Source of the DNA: Erwinia typographi | Lineage (GTDB): Bacteria; Pseudomonadota; Gammaproteobacteria; Enterobacterales; Enterobacteriaceae | Reading direction: 5' to 3' | Assembly (NCBI RefSeq): GCF_000773975.1 | Contig: NZ_JRUQ01000039.1 | Location: 1 to 64,000 of the forward strand | DNA: 64,000 nt | In this document: positions 47,158 through 55,810 of the stretch, one piece after another | Layout of the letters: each line of letters begins with the position of its first letter | How positions within the stretch are numbered: the first letter of the stretch is position 1 | Notes under the pieces: generated by a model | What the model was told of the DNA's origin: nothing | Seen by the model: the letters and a program-made list of their open reading frames with translations, nothing else | Databases searched by the model: none | Position numbers and translations under genes: made by a program

Positions 47158-47889
47158 TCAGGACAGAAATTGTTTGAGCTCAGCGGTGGCCGGTGATGAA
47201 AACAGTGTCTCAGGCGCGCCCATCTCATGTACTCGTCCCTGATGCATAAACACCACTCGGTCACTCACCTTGCGGGCAAAGCGCATTTCATGGGTGACCA
47301 TAATGATGGTCATTCCTTCGCTGGCCAGTGACTCAATAACCTGAAGAACTTCACCGACCAGCTCGGGATCGAGGGCTGAAGTTATTTCGTCACACAGCAG
47401 AATTTTCGGATTCATCGCCAGGGAGCGGGCAATCGCCACGCGCTGCTGCTGTCCGCCAGAGAGCTGATCCGGCCAGTGCGAGAACTTATCGCCAAGGCCA
47501 ACGCGTTCCAGTAAACGTCGCGCGGTGCGTTCGGCTTCCAGCGGCTGAGCCTTCTTCACCAGCGTCGGCGCTAGCATCACATTGCGCCCGACGGTCAGAT
47601 GCGGGAAGAGGTTAAAACTCTGAAAGATCATGCCGACGTTTTGGCGCAGCTCTCTTAACGACGCCGCGTTATCATGCTCCAGCGGTTGACCATCAACATG
47701 GAGAGAGCCTTGATCAAAGGTTTCGAGCCCGTTAATGCAGCGCAGCAGGGTACTTTTACCGGAGCCGCTTTTCCCGATGATACAGACCACTTCCTGGCGT
47801 TTGATCCGCAGATCGATCCCTTTCAGCACCGGGTTATCGCCAAAGCTTTTGTGCAGGCCGTTGATATCTACTAATGCAAAATCTGTCAT
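47158..47889 (-). CDS. polar amino acid ABC transporter ATPase
   Basis: A 243-residue GlnQ/HisP-type ATPase: Walker A GKSGSGKSTLLRCINGLE (about 38-55), Q-loop MIFQSFNLFPHLT, signature [19 protein letters not shown] and Walker B LLCDEITSALDP. The Walker B region has ITSA where PTSA is usual. It is the last gene of the operon and overlaps the preceding permease gene by 4 bp. Confidence 0.92.
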   Translation of the reverse strand: MTDFALVDINGLHKSFGDNPVLKGIDLRIKRQEVVCIIGKSGSGKSTLLRCINGLETFDQGSLHVDGQPLEHDNAASLRELRQNVGMIFQSFNLFPHLTVGRNVMLAPTLVKKAQPLEAERTARRLLERVGLGDKFSHWPDQLSGGQQQRVAIARSLAMNPKILLCDEITSALDPELVGEVLQVIESLASEGMTIIMVTHEMRFARKVSDRVVFMHQGRVHEMGAPETLFSSPATAELKQFLS

Positions 47890-48542
47890 TTGAGCGCTCT
47901 CCGCGAAAGACGGTGTTCAAGGCGTCTGCTCCACAGCGACAGCGGAAAACAGAGCAGGAAATAGAGTAAGGCAACGCTGCCGTATACCAGAAAAGGCGAG
48001 AAGGTGACGTTGGCGATAACCTGCCCGGAACGCGTCAGCTCCACAAAGCCGATCACCGAGGCCAGCGCAGTTGACTTCACCGCCTGCACCATAAACCCGA
48101 CCGTCGGGGCAATGGCGATTTTCAGCGCCTGGGGGAGAATGATGGTTCTTAACTGCTGCATGAAGGTCAGCGCCAGGCTGCTGGCGGCTTCCCATTGCTG
48201 GCGCGGAATAGATTTAACCGCGCTAAACCAGATCTCGCTGAGAAACGCGCTGGCATAGACGGTCAAACATAAACTTGCCGCCATCAGCGGCGAGGTTTCA
48301 ATACCGAACAGAGCCAGCCCGAAATAACAGAGAAACAGCTGCATCAGCAGCGGCGTTCCCTGAAAGAGCTGTACGTATAAACGCACCAGCCGGGCTCCTC
48401 CCGGCAGTGAAGAAAGGCGCAGCACCATCAGTAATCCGCCGACAATCCCCCCGCCCGCAAACGCAATCAGCGACAGCCCAACGGTCCAGCGCATTGCCAG
48501 CAGTAGATTTCGGTAAATATCCCAGGTGGTAAATTCACTCAT
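47886..48542 (-). CDS. polar amino acid ABC permease (HisM/GlnP type)
   Basis: A 218-residue permease with the N-terminal block GGIVGGLLMVLRLS and the typical QLFQGTPLLMQLFLCYFGLAL, plus the EAA loop SSLALTFMQQLRTIILPQALKIAIAP. It pairs with the adjacent permease 16 bp upstream to make the membrane channel. Confidence 0.92.
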   Translation of the reverse strand: MSEFTTWDIYRNLLLAMRWTVGLSLIAFAGGGIVGGLLMVLRLSSLPGGARLVRLYVQLFQGTPLLMQLFLCYFGLALFGIETSPLMAASLCLTVYASAFLSEIWFSAVKSIPRQQWEAASSLALTFMQQLRTIILPQALKIAIAPTVGFMVQAVKSTALASVIGFVELTRSGQVIANVTFSPFLVYGSVALLYFLLCFPLSLWSRRLEHRLSRRALK

Positions 48543-48557
48543 CGACTTGTCCTCAGG

Positions 48558-49217
48558 TTAACGGCCAAAAATGAACCGGGGACCGGCCCAGCGGAGCAGT
48601 TGTCTTACCAGCAGCGCCAGAATCAGATAAATCGCCGCCGCCACTATGTAAGACTCGAAGTTATGGAAGTTGCGGCTGGCAATCAGGTTCGCCGCGAATG
48701 ACAGGTCGGGGGTCGAGATCTGGCTGCACACGGCAGAGCCAAGCATGATGATCACCACCTGTCCGGCAAGCGTATCCCAGACTTTGCTCAACGCGGGCGG
48801 TAAGACCACGCGAGTGAATATCTGCCAGCGATCCAGCGCCAGGCTCATTGCGGCTTCGGTCTGGCTGTGCGGGGTGCTTTGAATACCCGCGCGGACAATC
48901 TCACTGGCATAGGCGGCGAGGTTGAGAATCAGCGAAAGGATGCTCGCGGTCAGGGCGGACAGCTGAATACCCGCCGCAGGCAGACCAAAGAAGATAAAAA
49001 ATAGCTGGATGATGTACGGCGTATTTCTCAGCAGCTCGACATAGCAGGCGGTAATTAGCCGTAACCCTCGCGGACCATTAGCGCGGGCCCAGCCGCAGGC
49101 GATGCCCAGCAGCAGACCCAAAACGGTGGCGATCAGCGTCATCAGCAGCGTGATCCCTGCACCGCTCAGCAGTGAAGGCCATTCCGTCAGCACGCTGGCA
49201 AAATCGAGTTGAATCAT
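48558..49217 (-). CDS. polar amino acid ABC permease (HisQ/GlnP type)
   Basis: A 219-residue permease containing YVELLRNTPYIIQLFFIFFGLP and the EAA loop AAMSLALDRWQIFTRVVLPPALSKVWDTL. Its start codon overlaps the stop of the MmgE/PrpD gene (ATGA), which shows that this enzyme gene and the transporter are one operon. Confidence 0.92.
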   Translation of the reverse strand: MIQLDFASVLTEWPSLLSGAGITLLMTLIATVLGLLLGIACGWARANGPRGLRLITACYVELLRNTPYIIQLFFIFFGLPAAGIQLSALTASILSLILNLAAYASEIVRAGIQSTPHSQTEAAMSLALDRWQIFTRVVLPPALSKVWDTLAGQVVIIMLGSAVCSQISTPDLSFAANLIASRNFHNFESYIVAAAIYLILALLVRQLLRWAGPRFIFGR

Positions 49218-50584
49218 GAAGTGGCTCTCCAGTAAGAGGACATGTGCTGATTGGCTGGCTCCTCAATGCGCCATAAGTGAGTAAGCAGCTTGTGCGCGCT
49301 GTCGCCTGGCATGACTGACTGACAGCACTGCATAAATTTATTGCTCAGCTCGTCATCACTCAGTGGGGCAGAGGCAGCGCCGCGCGCCTTCGCCACGAAG
49401 TGGCTGTGAGAGTTCCCATTGTTGAGGTACACGGTGATCTCCGCGCCTTCTGGCGCCAGCGTTGCCAGCGTTGCCTCGCTCCAGCGCGTTCCCGTGTGGC
49501 TGGACACCTTAGCCATCAGCGTCTGAAGTTCAGGCGTGAGCACATTGGCATCGTCAAGGTGACTGAGCGTCACATCGCCAGCGATAAGAGCCTGAGCCAG
49601 GGCAAAAGGCAGACTGAACTGCGCCTGCTGGCCGTTGACCGGTCGGTCATACTTAAGATTTATGCAAACAATTTCAGGCACATTGCATTCGATACGCGTT
49701 ACGTCCCTGGCGGTAAAACCGTGCTGCTGTCGCAGACAGAGCAGGGCATCGACCGCGGCATGAGATGACAGGCAAACCGGGATGCGTTTAACGTCGATCC
49801 CCGGTTCGCGCAGACACCACTGGGAGGACGGCTCCTGAACCCACTTGCGGATCAGCCGCCGGTTATTGCACAGCGCGACAAGGCCCGCTGGATGCTCAAT
49901 CACGTCAACCGGGCCGCTCATTCCCGCCTGCGCCATAAAGGCGCACATGATCCCGCGCTGTGCCGCCAGGCCAGCCAGCAGAGGTTTGCTGTCGGTGCCA
50001 AAAATGGCCTTCATCCCGGAAGCGCAGGCGATTGCCATCCCTAATGCGTTGGCGCATTGCCCGCTATCGAGGTCGAGGAGCACGGCGGCGGCCGCGCAGG
50101 CACCGACGGCGCCTAGCATGCCCGTTGTCCACCAGCCGGCATGGTAGAGTTGGTTATCCAGCGCCATACCCAGCCGATACTGACACTCACTGCCGAGCGC
50201 GACAGCCCTTAACAGCTGCTCGCCGCTGGCGCCGCACGTATCGGCAACGGCCAGCGCCGCCGGAATGATAACGGCAGAACCATGGACAAATCCCGCATAG
50301 CAGTTGTCATCAAAATCTAGCGCATGGGCCGCCACGCCGTTGATTAGCGCGGCCGACAGAGGATCGGTCCGCCGATCCAGGCCAATCAGGCAAGCTTCAC
50401 CCTCACCCAGAGGGAGCGTTTGTCTGATTTTCTCAGACACGCTGCGGGTACTGCCGGGCAGCATCACCCCCACGGTATCGATCAGGCAGCGTCTGGCGAT
50501 GTGTAGAATATCGTCAGGCAGTACTGCCGTTCTTTGGTTAATCAGCCATTCAGCCAGTGACGCAAGCGCGGGACGTTGATTCAT
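49214..50584 (-). CDS. MmgE/PrpD family protein
   Basis: A 456-residue member of the MmgE/PrpD fold family (2-methylcitrate dehydratase, cis-aconitate decarboxylase, immune-responsive gene 1 relatives). Typical blocks are DTVGVMLPGSTRSVSEKI, GVAAHALDFDDNCYAGFVHGSAVIIPAALAVAD (about residues 75-110) and MKAIFGTDSKPLLAGLAAQRGIMCAFMAQAGMSGP. It lacks the rest of the propionate pathway in its neighbourhood, so methylcitrate is not the substrate. Placed between a binding protein and permeases of an amino acid ABC system, it probably dehydrates, lyases or isomerises the imported compound. Confidence 0.85.
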   Translation of the reverse strand: MNQRPALASLAEWLINQRTAVLPDDILHIARRCLIDTVGVMLPGSTRSVSEKIRQTLPLGEGEACLIGLDRRTDPLSAALINGVAAHALDFDDNCYAGFVHGSAVIIPAALAVADTCGASGEQLLRAVALGSECQYRLGMALDNQLYHAGWWTTGMLGAVGACAAAAVLLDLDSGQCANALGMAIACASGMKAIFGTDSKPLLAGLAAQRGIMCAFMAQAGMSGPVDVIEHPAGLVALCNNRRLIRKWVQEPSSQWCLREPGIDVKRIPVCLSSHAAVDALLCLRQQHGFTARDVTRIECNVPEIVCINLKYDRPVNGQQAQFSLPFALAQALIAGDVTLSHLDDANVLTPELQTLMAKVSSHTGTRWSEATLATLAPEGAEITVYLNNGNSHSHFVAKARGAASAPLSDDELSNKFMQCCQSVMPGDSAHKLLTHLWRIEEPANQHMSSYWRATS

Positions 50585-50629
50585 TATTGATACCTGAAAA
50601 CGGGCGACCGCACGGACGCCCCAGTGTCA

Positions 50630-51415
50630 TTATTCCGGGAGGTCGCCTGCCGGCGCGCTCAGCCACTTCTCTGAGATTTTATCCAGCGTGCCATCCTTTT
50701 TAGCCTCGCGGATAATGTCATTCACTTTGGCCGTCAGCGCCTGCTGGCCTTTCTGGATGCCGATATAGCAGGGCGAATTTGACAGGATGACTTTCAGGGT
50801 AATATCTAATTTGGGATTCTGTTTCTGAATAGCCGCCGCCACGGTCGTCCCAATCGCCGCCATCTGCGTCTGGCCGGAGGCGAAGGCGGTGATGGTGCTG
50901 TTATTATCTTCGAAGCGTCGAATAATCGCCTTGGGAGCCAGTTTGGTCAGCTCATCGTCCTGCATTGAGCCACGGGTGACAGAAACCGTTTTGCCCGCCA
51001 GCTCGTCCGGCGTCGAGGCTTGCAGATCCTTTGGCCCAAAGACCGCATCAAAGAAGGGCGCATAGGCAATACTGAAATCAATCACTTTGGCTCGCTCTTG
51101 CGTTTTACCGAGTGAGGAGATGGTCATATCGGCCTTGCCAGTTTGCAGATAAGGTACGCGATTAGGTCCGGTTACCGGGATTAACTGCACCCTGACACCC
51201 AGCTGTTTGCCGATAAGTTTGGCGACATCAATATCCAGTCCCTGAGGCGTCATGTCCGGCGAGACAAACCCGTAGGGCGCATAATCCTGCGGCACGGCAA
51301 TACGAACCAGATTGCGGCTTTTAATACTGTCCAGCAACGATTCGGCCGAGGCTGACATACTGATGGCAGAAATAAGGCAGCAGAGGGCCGCAGACAAAAG
51401 TGTATTCTTTGTCAT
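50630..51415 (-). CDS. amino acid ABC transporter binding protein
   Basis: A 261-residue periplasmic protein of SBP family 3, with signal peptide MTKNTLLSAALCCLISAISMSASA and core RIAVPQDYAPYGFVSPDMTPQGLDIDVAKLIGKQL, then TISSLGKTQERAKVIDFS and TVSVTRGSMQDDELTKLAP. It binds a polar amino acid or related compound for the operon's ABC system. Located between the arginase-family and MmgE/PrpD genes. Confidence 0.9.
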   Translation of the reverse strand: MTKNTLLSAALCCLISAISMSASAESLLDSIKSRNLVRIAVPQDYAPYGFVSPDMTPQGLDIDVAKLIGKQLGVRVQLIPVTGPNRVPYLQTGKADMTISSLGKTQERAKVIDFSIAYAPFFDAVFGPKDLQASTPDELAGKTVSVTRGSMQDDELTKLAPKAIIRRFEDNNSTITAFASGQTQMAAIGTTVAAAIQKQNPKLDITLKVILSNSPCYIGIQKGQQALTAKVNDIIREAKKDGTLDKISEKWLSAPAGDLPE

Positions 51416-51468
51416 GATATTACTCCGGTATGTGTTTAATTTAAGGGTGAAATATCCACCGCGTTACC

Positions 51469-52443
51469 TTATTTATTCTTTTTGAAATAGCCTGCTCGTA
51501 CTGCCATGCCAATTAAATTAATAAAGAAGCGGCAGGCAGTAATTGAAGTGATATTATTCAGATCTTTCTTCGGGGTGATCTCTACGATATCCATTCCGAC
51601 CACGCGACCTTTTTTCACCAGTCCATGAATTAATTTACGCATTTCACCGTAGGTTACCCCGTCCAGCGCTGGTCCATTTACCGCAGGCATAATTGTCGGG
51701 TCGATGCCATCTGCATCGCAGGTAATATAATAATTACCGCCATCGGGAATCCGCGCCAGCACCGCTTCCATCCCCTCATCATGCAGCTGGTGGGCTGGAA
51801 TCAGGTGCGCGCCATAAGCCAGTGCTGCATCCACCTCTTCCTGACGCGCTGAGCCGTTCGCACGTAAGCCAATCTGGAAAATTTCGTGGATATGATCCAT
51901 CTCTGAAGCGCGACGGATCGGGCTGGAATACCCGTCGGTCACGCCATTGACGTGATCGCGCCAGTCAAGATGCGAATCAATGTGAATCAGGGTAATCGGC
52001 CCCACGGAGTCCAGCGCCTTTAATACCGGGATCGGAACCCCATGATCGCCACCGATCACCAACGGCATCCCGCCCAGCGCGAGGATTTTTCGCACCACGG
52101 CTTCAGCGGCAGCATAATGGTTACCCAGCTCGCGGGCGTTACCTGCGATATCGCCGCAGTCCACCATTCGAACCGGCTGGTTGTCGGTCATTGAACCGCC
52201 GATGTCGAAGTCGTAGCGTTCAAAGCTCCGCAGTGCGCGGTCAGTGGCCTGGCGGACTGCCGTCGGACCGTTAGTCTGGTCGTTGGTCACTTCATCTATG
52301 GAATAAGGTGAACCGTAGGGAATACCCAATACGGCGATATCGACATAGTCCAGCGTATTCAGATCCGTAACGACCTCGGAGTACAGCAGACTTTTATGAC
52401 CATGTTTTGGCGCAGTTGTTAATTCAGGTTTATAAGCTGTCAT
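51469..52443 (-). CDS. arginase/agmatinase family hydrolase
   Basis: A 324-residue ureohydrolase. Manganese-binding motifs are GGDHGVP (about residues 125-131), IDSHLDWRDH (D-x-H-x-D, about 147-156) and TCDADGIDPTIMPAVNGP (D-x-D, about 237-254). Relatives hydrolyse arginine, agmatine, guanidinobutyrate, guanidinopropionate, formimidoylglutamate or guanidine, and the substrate cannot be told from these motifs. It follows the RpiR gene by 32 bp and precedes an amino acid ABC system, so the imported compound may carry a guanidino group. Confidence 0.88.
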   Translation of the reverse strand: MTAYKPELTTAPKHGHKSLLYSEVVTDLNTLDYVDIAVLGIPYGSPYSIDEVTNDQTNGPTAVRQATDRALRSFERYDFDIGGSMTDNQPVRMVDCGDIAGNARELGNHYAAAEAVVRKILALGGMPLVIGGDHGVPIPVLKALDSVGPITLIHIDSHLDWRDHVNGVTDGYSSPIRRASEMDHIHEIFQIGLRANGSARQEEVDAALAYGAHLIPAHQLHDEGMEAVLARIPDGGNYYITCDADGIDPTIMPAVNGPALDGVTYGEMRKLIHGLVKKGRVVGMDIVEITPKKDLNNITSITACRFFINLIGMAVRAGYFKKNK

Positions 52444-52475
52444 TTTAATACCTTATCTTTGCAGGAGTAAGTTAC

Positions 52476-53351
52476 TCAGGTGGTTTTCAACCATTCGCCC
52501 AATGCCCATATTTTCTCCTCAGTATTTTTTACTTTGGAACGGACATCGCCACGGGTATTTGCGGCAAGGAGCGCGATTAATATCTCTGTTGTTAGTAAAG
52601 CGGGTGTTAGCGTGTCAAAAAAAGAATTCGTCTGTTTTTTTACTACAATGGCTTCGTCGGAGATTCTGGCGACCGGAGAACTGGCGTTATCGGTAATGGC
52701 GACAATTTTCACCTTATGTTGAGACATATATTTCGTCAGCGAAATGGTCTTTCTGGCATAGGGTGAAATGCTGGTAACAAATAACACGTCTTTATTGGAC
52801 AGGTCATGCAGCAGTGTCATGATGCCACTCTCGCCGGAACCATCAACCAGGCGCACATCACGGTGAAAATAGCTGGTGACGTGCGCAAAGTGATGGGCAA
52901 TAGGGTACGAAGAACGCAGGGCCAGGCAGTAAATACGGCGGGCGGCAGACAGAATTTTTCCCGCTCTGACAATGGATTCAATTTGCTGGGGAGTGCATAG
53001 CGACTGGATGTGCGCAACCGTGGTGTCAGCCAAATCCAGCGCCAGCGAGTTGTCGCCCACCTGTTGTTTCATGGCGACCAGGCCAGCCATACGTGATTCA
53101 TAGGCATGACCCTGACCACGAATCTCAGAAATGTAGACCGAGCGAAGCTGGTCAAACCCAGTCAGCCCCAGACTCTTGGCGAAACGCGTCATTGTTGAGG
53201 CGGGTAATTCGGCCATTGAAGCCAGCTCACGCATCGACATTACGGCCACTTCATGGGGATGTTCCAGCACAAAGGCTGCCGCCTGTTGCTCACGTTTTGG
53301 CAGCGAGTCGTAACGCGTCTTAATGAGCTGGTTGAGAGTTTGCAGATCCAT
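52476..53351 (-). CDS. RpiR-family regulator (HTH plus SIS)
   Basis: A 291-residue MurR/RpiR-type regulator: N-terminal HTH (LPKREQQAAAFVLEHPHEVAVMSMRELASMAELPASTMTRF-type pattern, about 17-57) and a C-terminal SIS domain (ILSAARRIYCLALRSSYPIAHHFA, DVLFVTSISPYARKTISLT, about 130-260), which usually binds a sugar phosphate but in some members an amino acid derivative. It is first in the leftward operon and probably autoregulated through the TGATTCA-type repeats upstream. Confidence 0.9.
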   Translation of the reverse strand: MDLQTLNQLIKTRYDSLPKREQQAAAFVLEHPHEVAVMSMRELASMAELPASTMTRFAKSLGLTGFDQLRSVYISEIRGQGHAYESRMAGLVAMKQQVGDNSLALDLADTTVAHIQSLCTPQQIESIVRAGKILSAARRIYCLALRSSYPIAHHFAHVTSYFHRDVRLVDGSGESGIMTLLHDLSNKDVLFVTSISPYARKTISLTKYMSQHKVKIVAITDNASSPVARISDEAIVVKKQTNSFFDTLTPALLTTEILIALLAANTRGDVRSKVKNTEEKIWALGEWLKTT

Positions 53352-53412
53352 TCGATACCCCTTCGGTTGTCTCTGTGATACGTAGCAACAGATGGGCCAT
53401 GTCTTTTTTGCT

Positions 53413-53542
53413 TTGATTCATCTGAATCAAAAATGGCGCGGTTCTGCCGCACGCCTGGCGGGGTTCCCGTTTATAAACCCCACGTTTTATGATTGTAATG
53501 ATTCAAAAATGAATCAAAAAAAATCACCTGATTCAATTCAGG
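53413..53542. promoter_or_regulatory. three RpiR-type inverted repeats
   Basis: TTGATTCA-TC-TGAATCAA (53413-53430), TGATTCA-AAAA-TGAATCA (53499-53516) and CCTGATTCAATTCAGG (53527-53542) share the half-site TGATTCA. They lie between the RpiR gene and the rightward binding-protein gene in otherwise non-coding DNA. They are likely operators of the RpiR regulator and may affect both directions. Confidence 0.6.
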
Positions 53543-53670
53543 CAGGGGAAAACTGCAGCTTATCGCGCGTTATCGCAGGCACTATTTTGGTGAGGGCGCA
53601 CCATCATGGTGAGGTTTTTGAACCAAACTGTTTTTAGCGCGAGGCGTGCCTGATAAGCAGAAAAAAACCA

Positions 53671-53724
53671 TTGACAGAATGTTGCTGTACGTTATCTTTT
53701 ATCGGTAAGGTGTAATATATTACA
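53671..53724 (+). promoter_or_regulatory. promoter and palindromic operator of racemase operon
   Basis: TTGACA (53671-53676), 16 bp, TATCTT (53693-53698), then the perfect palindrome TGTAATATATTACA at 53711-53724 just past the expected start of transcription. The same palindrome core recurs at 63244-63255. GGAGG at about 53740 serves ATG 53750. Confidence 0.7.
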
Positions 53725-53749
53725 TTCCATGTTCCCCGGAGGATTCAGA

Positions 53750-54664
53750 ATGCGCTTGCGGATAAATGTCGGTTTGATGACAGGTTTAGCTCTTATGCTT
53801 TGCGGAGTCTCTCTCAACGCCAGTTCTGCTCAGAACATGCCCGCCGGGCAGGTGAGCCGCGTCGAACCCGTTGCGGAAATCGCTGAGCTTGTCCCCGATA
53901 CGATCAGGAAACGGGGCGTGCTGCGCGTTGCCACGATGACCAAATATCAACCTTTCGCTTTCGTTGTGGATGGCAAAAATGTCGGCATGATCCCAGAGAT
54001 GGTGACGGCGGTTGCACAGACGATGGGATTAAAGGCTGATATTCACGGCATGGACTTCCCCAGTATTTTGTTAGGGCTACAGGCGCAGAAATACGATATA
54101 GGCATGGGGGAGTTCTTCGTACGAAAAGATCGGGTTGACGTCGCCGATTTTGTTACGGAATGGAGTAACTTCGACGCCTTTGTCGTCAATAAGGGCAGCA
54201 AATACCTGCCGGAAAGTATCGCTGATGTTTGTGGTCATAAGATAGCGATCCTCGCAGGCTCCTCCGGCGTACCGGCGATGGAAACCGGCAAAGAGCGCTG
54301 TGCGCAGGCGGGCAAAGCCGCGCCTCAGGTTAGCGTCTTCCCGCAAATGGCAGATGCCGTGCTGGCCCTGTCCAGTAACCGCGCGGACGCGGTCCTGACC
54401 GGCCGTGAGGTTGGGCTGACGCTGGTCGCTTCAGGTCAACCCTTTGTGCCGACCGGTCGTGTAGGCGGCGGTCCCTGCGCTACTGCCGTCGCGCGCAACG
54501 CGGATTCAGCGAAGCTCGCGCAGGCGATTCAGGCTGCCTATGTTTATCTGATCAAGTCGGGTAAATATGAGGAAATCCATAAGCGCTGGGGAACCGATTA
54601 CGGCGCGATCAATAATCCGACCATCTACCGTCAGGGTGATGCGCTGCCGGATTATAAGATATAA
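53750..54664 (+). CDS. amino acid ABC transporter binding protein
   Basis: A 304-residue periplasmic SBP family 3 protein with signal peptide MRLRINVGLMTGLALMLCGV (cut near SSAQ). The domain starts VPDTIRKRGVLRVATMTKYQPFAFVVDGKNVGMIPEM; a C-terminal segment reads YEEIHKRWGTDYGAINNPTIY. ATG 53750 is preferred over 53729 because GGAGG lies in front of it. It has no permease next to it on this strand and probably works with the permease and ATPase at 60112-61850. First gene of the racemase operon. Confidence 0.9.
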   Translation: MRLRINVGLMTGLALMLCGVSLNASSAQNMPAGQVSRVEPVAEIAELVPDTIRKRGVLRVATMTKYQPFAFVVDGKNVGMIPEMVTAVAQTMGLKADIHGMDFPSILLGLQAQKYDIGMGEFFVRKDRVDVADFVTEWSNFDAFVVNKGSKYLPESIADVCGHKIAILAGSSGVPAMETGKERCAQAGKAAPQVSVFPQMADAVLALSSNRADAVLTGREVGLTLVASGQPFVPTGRVGGGPCATAVARNADSAKLAQAIQAAYVYLIKSGKYEEIHKRWGTDYGAINNPTIYRQGDALPDYKI

Positions 54665-54725
54665 AACAATCAGCAGGTTAGCCTGTCCGTTAAGCCGTCG
54701 GCTCTGGCTGCCTGCTGCTGTTTTA
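54663..54725 (+). terminator. long stem-loop between binding protein and racemase genes
   Basis: AAAACA-CAGCAGG-AGCC on the left pairs with GGCT-CCTGCTG-TGTTTT on the right, with small bulges, and ends in TTTTATT. It follows the binding-protein stop directly. It works as a partial terminator that keeps the binding protein more abundant than the enzymes, or as an mRNA stabiliser. Confidence 0.65.
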
Positions 54726-54754
54726 TTCGTGGTTTAATCACTCAAGGAGAGCAG

Positions 54755-55810
54755 ATGCGTTCTCGATATCATTTTTCGGTGATTGATATGCACACCGCTG
54801 GCGCACAGGCGCGGGTGGTTATTGGCGGCGTTCCGCAGGCCAGAGGCGACACCATCAATGAAAAGCGGCACTATCTGGCCGCTAACTTCGATCACGTCCG
54901 CAAGCTTTTAATGTATGAGCCGCGTGGCGGCGCCCAGATGAGCGGCAGCCTGATTATGGAACCCTGCGATCCGCGAGCTGACGTGGGCATTGTTTTCATT
55001 GAAAGCGGCGGCTGGCTGACGATGTGCGGCGCGGGGACTATCGGCGCGGCGACGGCGTTAATTGAAACGGGAATGTTCAAAGCGACCGGGCCGGAAACGA
55101 CCATCGTCTTCGATACCCCCGCAGGCTTGGTCACCGCGCATGTGATCATCAAAGAGGGCAGTGTCGAAAGCGTCTCGCTTTATAACGTGCCTTCCTTCCT
55201 GGCGATAAAAGATCATCCGCTCGATTTAGCAGAGCATGGCGCGGTCAATGTTGATATTGCCTATGGCGGCAATTTTTATGTGATTGTTCCTGCCGACCGG
55301 TTTAACCTGGAGGTGGCTCCGGCATTTGCTGAACAGCTGGTGTCGGTGGGGCGCAAAGTGAGGGACGCCGCCAACGCGACGGTCACTGTCCAGCACCCCC
55401 TGCAAGCGACGCCGTCCTCCATTCCCAACGTCATTTTCACCGGACCAGGCTCAAGGCCCGGCGTCCACCGGAATCTGGTGCTGTTTGGCGAAGCCGGGGT
55501 GGATCGTTCTCCCGGCGGCACCGGCACCTCAGCAAGGATGGCGCAGCGCTATGCGCGCGGTGAACTAGCGCTGGATGAGCCATTTTTGCACGAGAGCATT
55601 ATCGGCTCCTGTTTCGAAGGCAAACTCACCGGCGTGGAGAGCGTGGCTGGCTATCAGATGGTGACTCCTCTGATCAAAGGGCGCGCTTTTTTGATCGCGC
55701 TACGTAACTTTTTCGTCGATCCGGAAGACCCTTTCCAGCAGGGATTTGGCGTTGGCTATGCCGCCGACGCGCAGCGCCCCGCCTTTTTAGCCAGTAAGGA
55801 CTCAGCATGA
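54755..55810 (+). CDS. proline racemase family enzyme, Cys/Gly variant (copy 1)
   Basis: A 351-residue member of the proline racemase/hydroxyproline epimerase/3-hydroxyproline dehydratase superfamily. The first catalytic motif is kept as MCGAGTIG with Cys91, although the usual histidine after CG is alanine. The second, normally DRSPCGTGT, reads DRSPGGTGT with Gly254 in place of the catalytic cysteine. The typical DMHT start and GGNFYVIV are present. With only one acid/base cysteine, a two-base racemase mechanism is unlikely; dehydration of a 3-hydroxyproline or another reaction is more plausible. It overlaps copy 2 by ATGA. Confidence 0.85.
   Translation: MRSRYHFSVIDMHTAGAQARVVIGGVPQARGDTINEKRHYLAANFDHVRKLLMYEPRGGAQMSGSLIMEPCDPRADVGIVFIESGGWLTMCGAGTIGAATALIETGMFKATGPETTIVFDTPAGLVTAHVIIKEGSVESVSLYNVPSFLAIKDHPLDLAEHGAVNVDIAYGGNFYVIVPADRFNLEVAPAFAEQLVSVGRKVRDAANATVTVQHPLQATPSSIPNVIFTGPGSRPGVHRNLVLFGEAGVDRSPGGTGTSARMAQRYARGELALDEPFLHESIIGSCFEGKLTGVESVAGYQMVTPLIKGRAFLIALRNFFVDPEDPFQQGFGVGYAADAQRPAFLASKDSA

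Noticed and set aside
49214..50584. 2-methylcitrate dehydratase prpD
   Set aside because: prpB, prpC and prpE are absent and the gene is embedded in an amino acid ABC operon; only family membership is supported.
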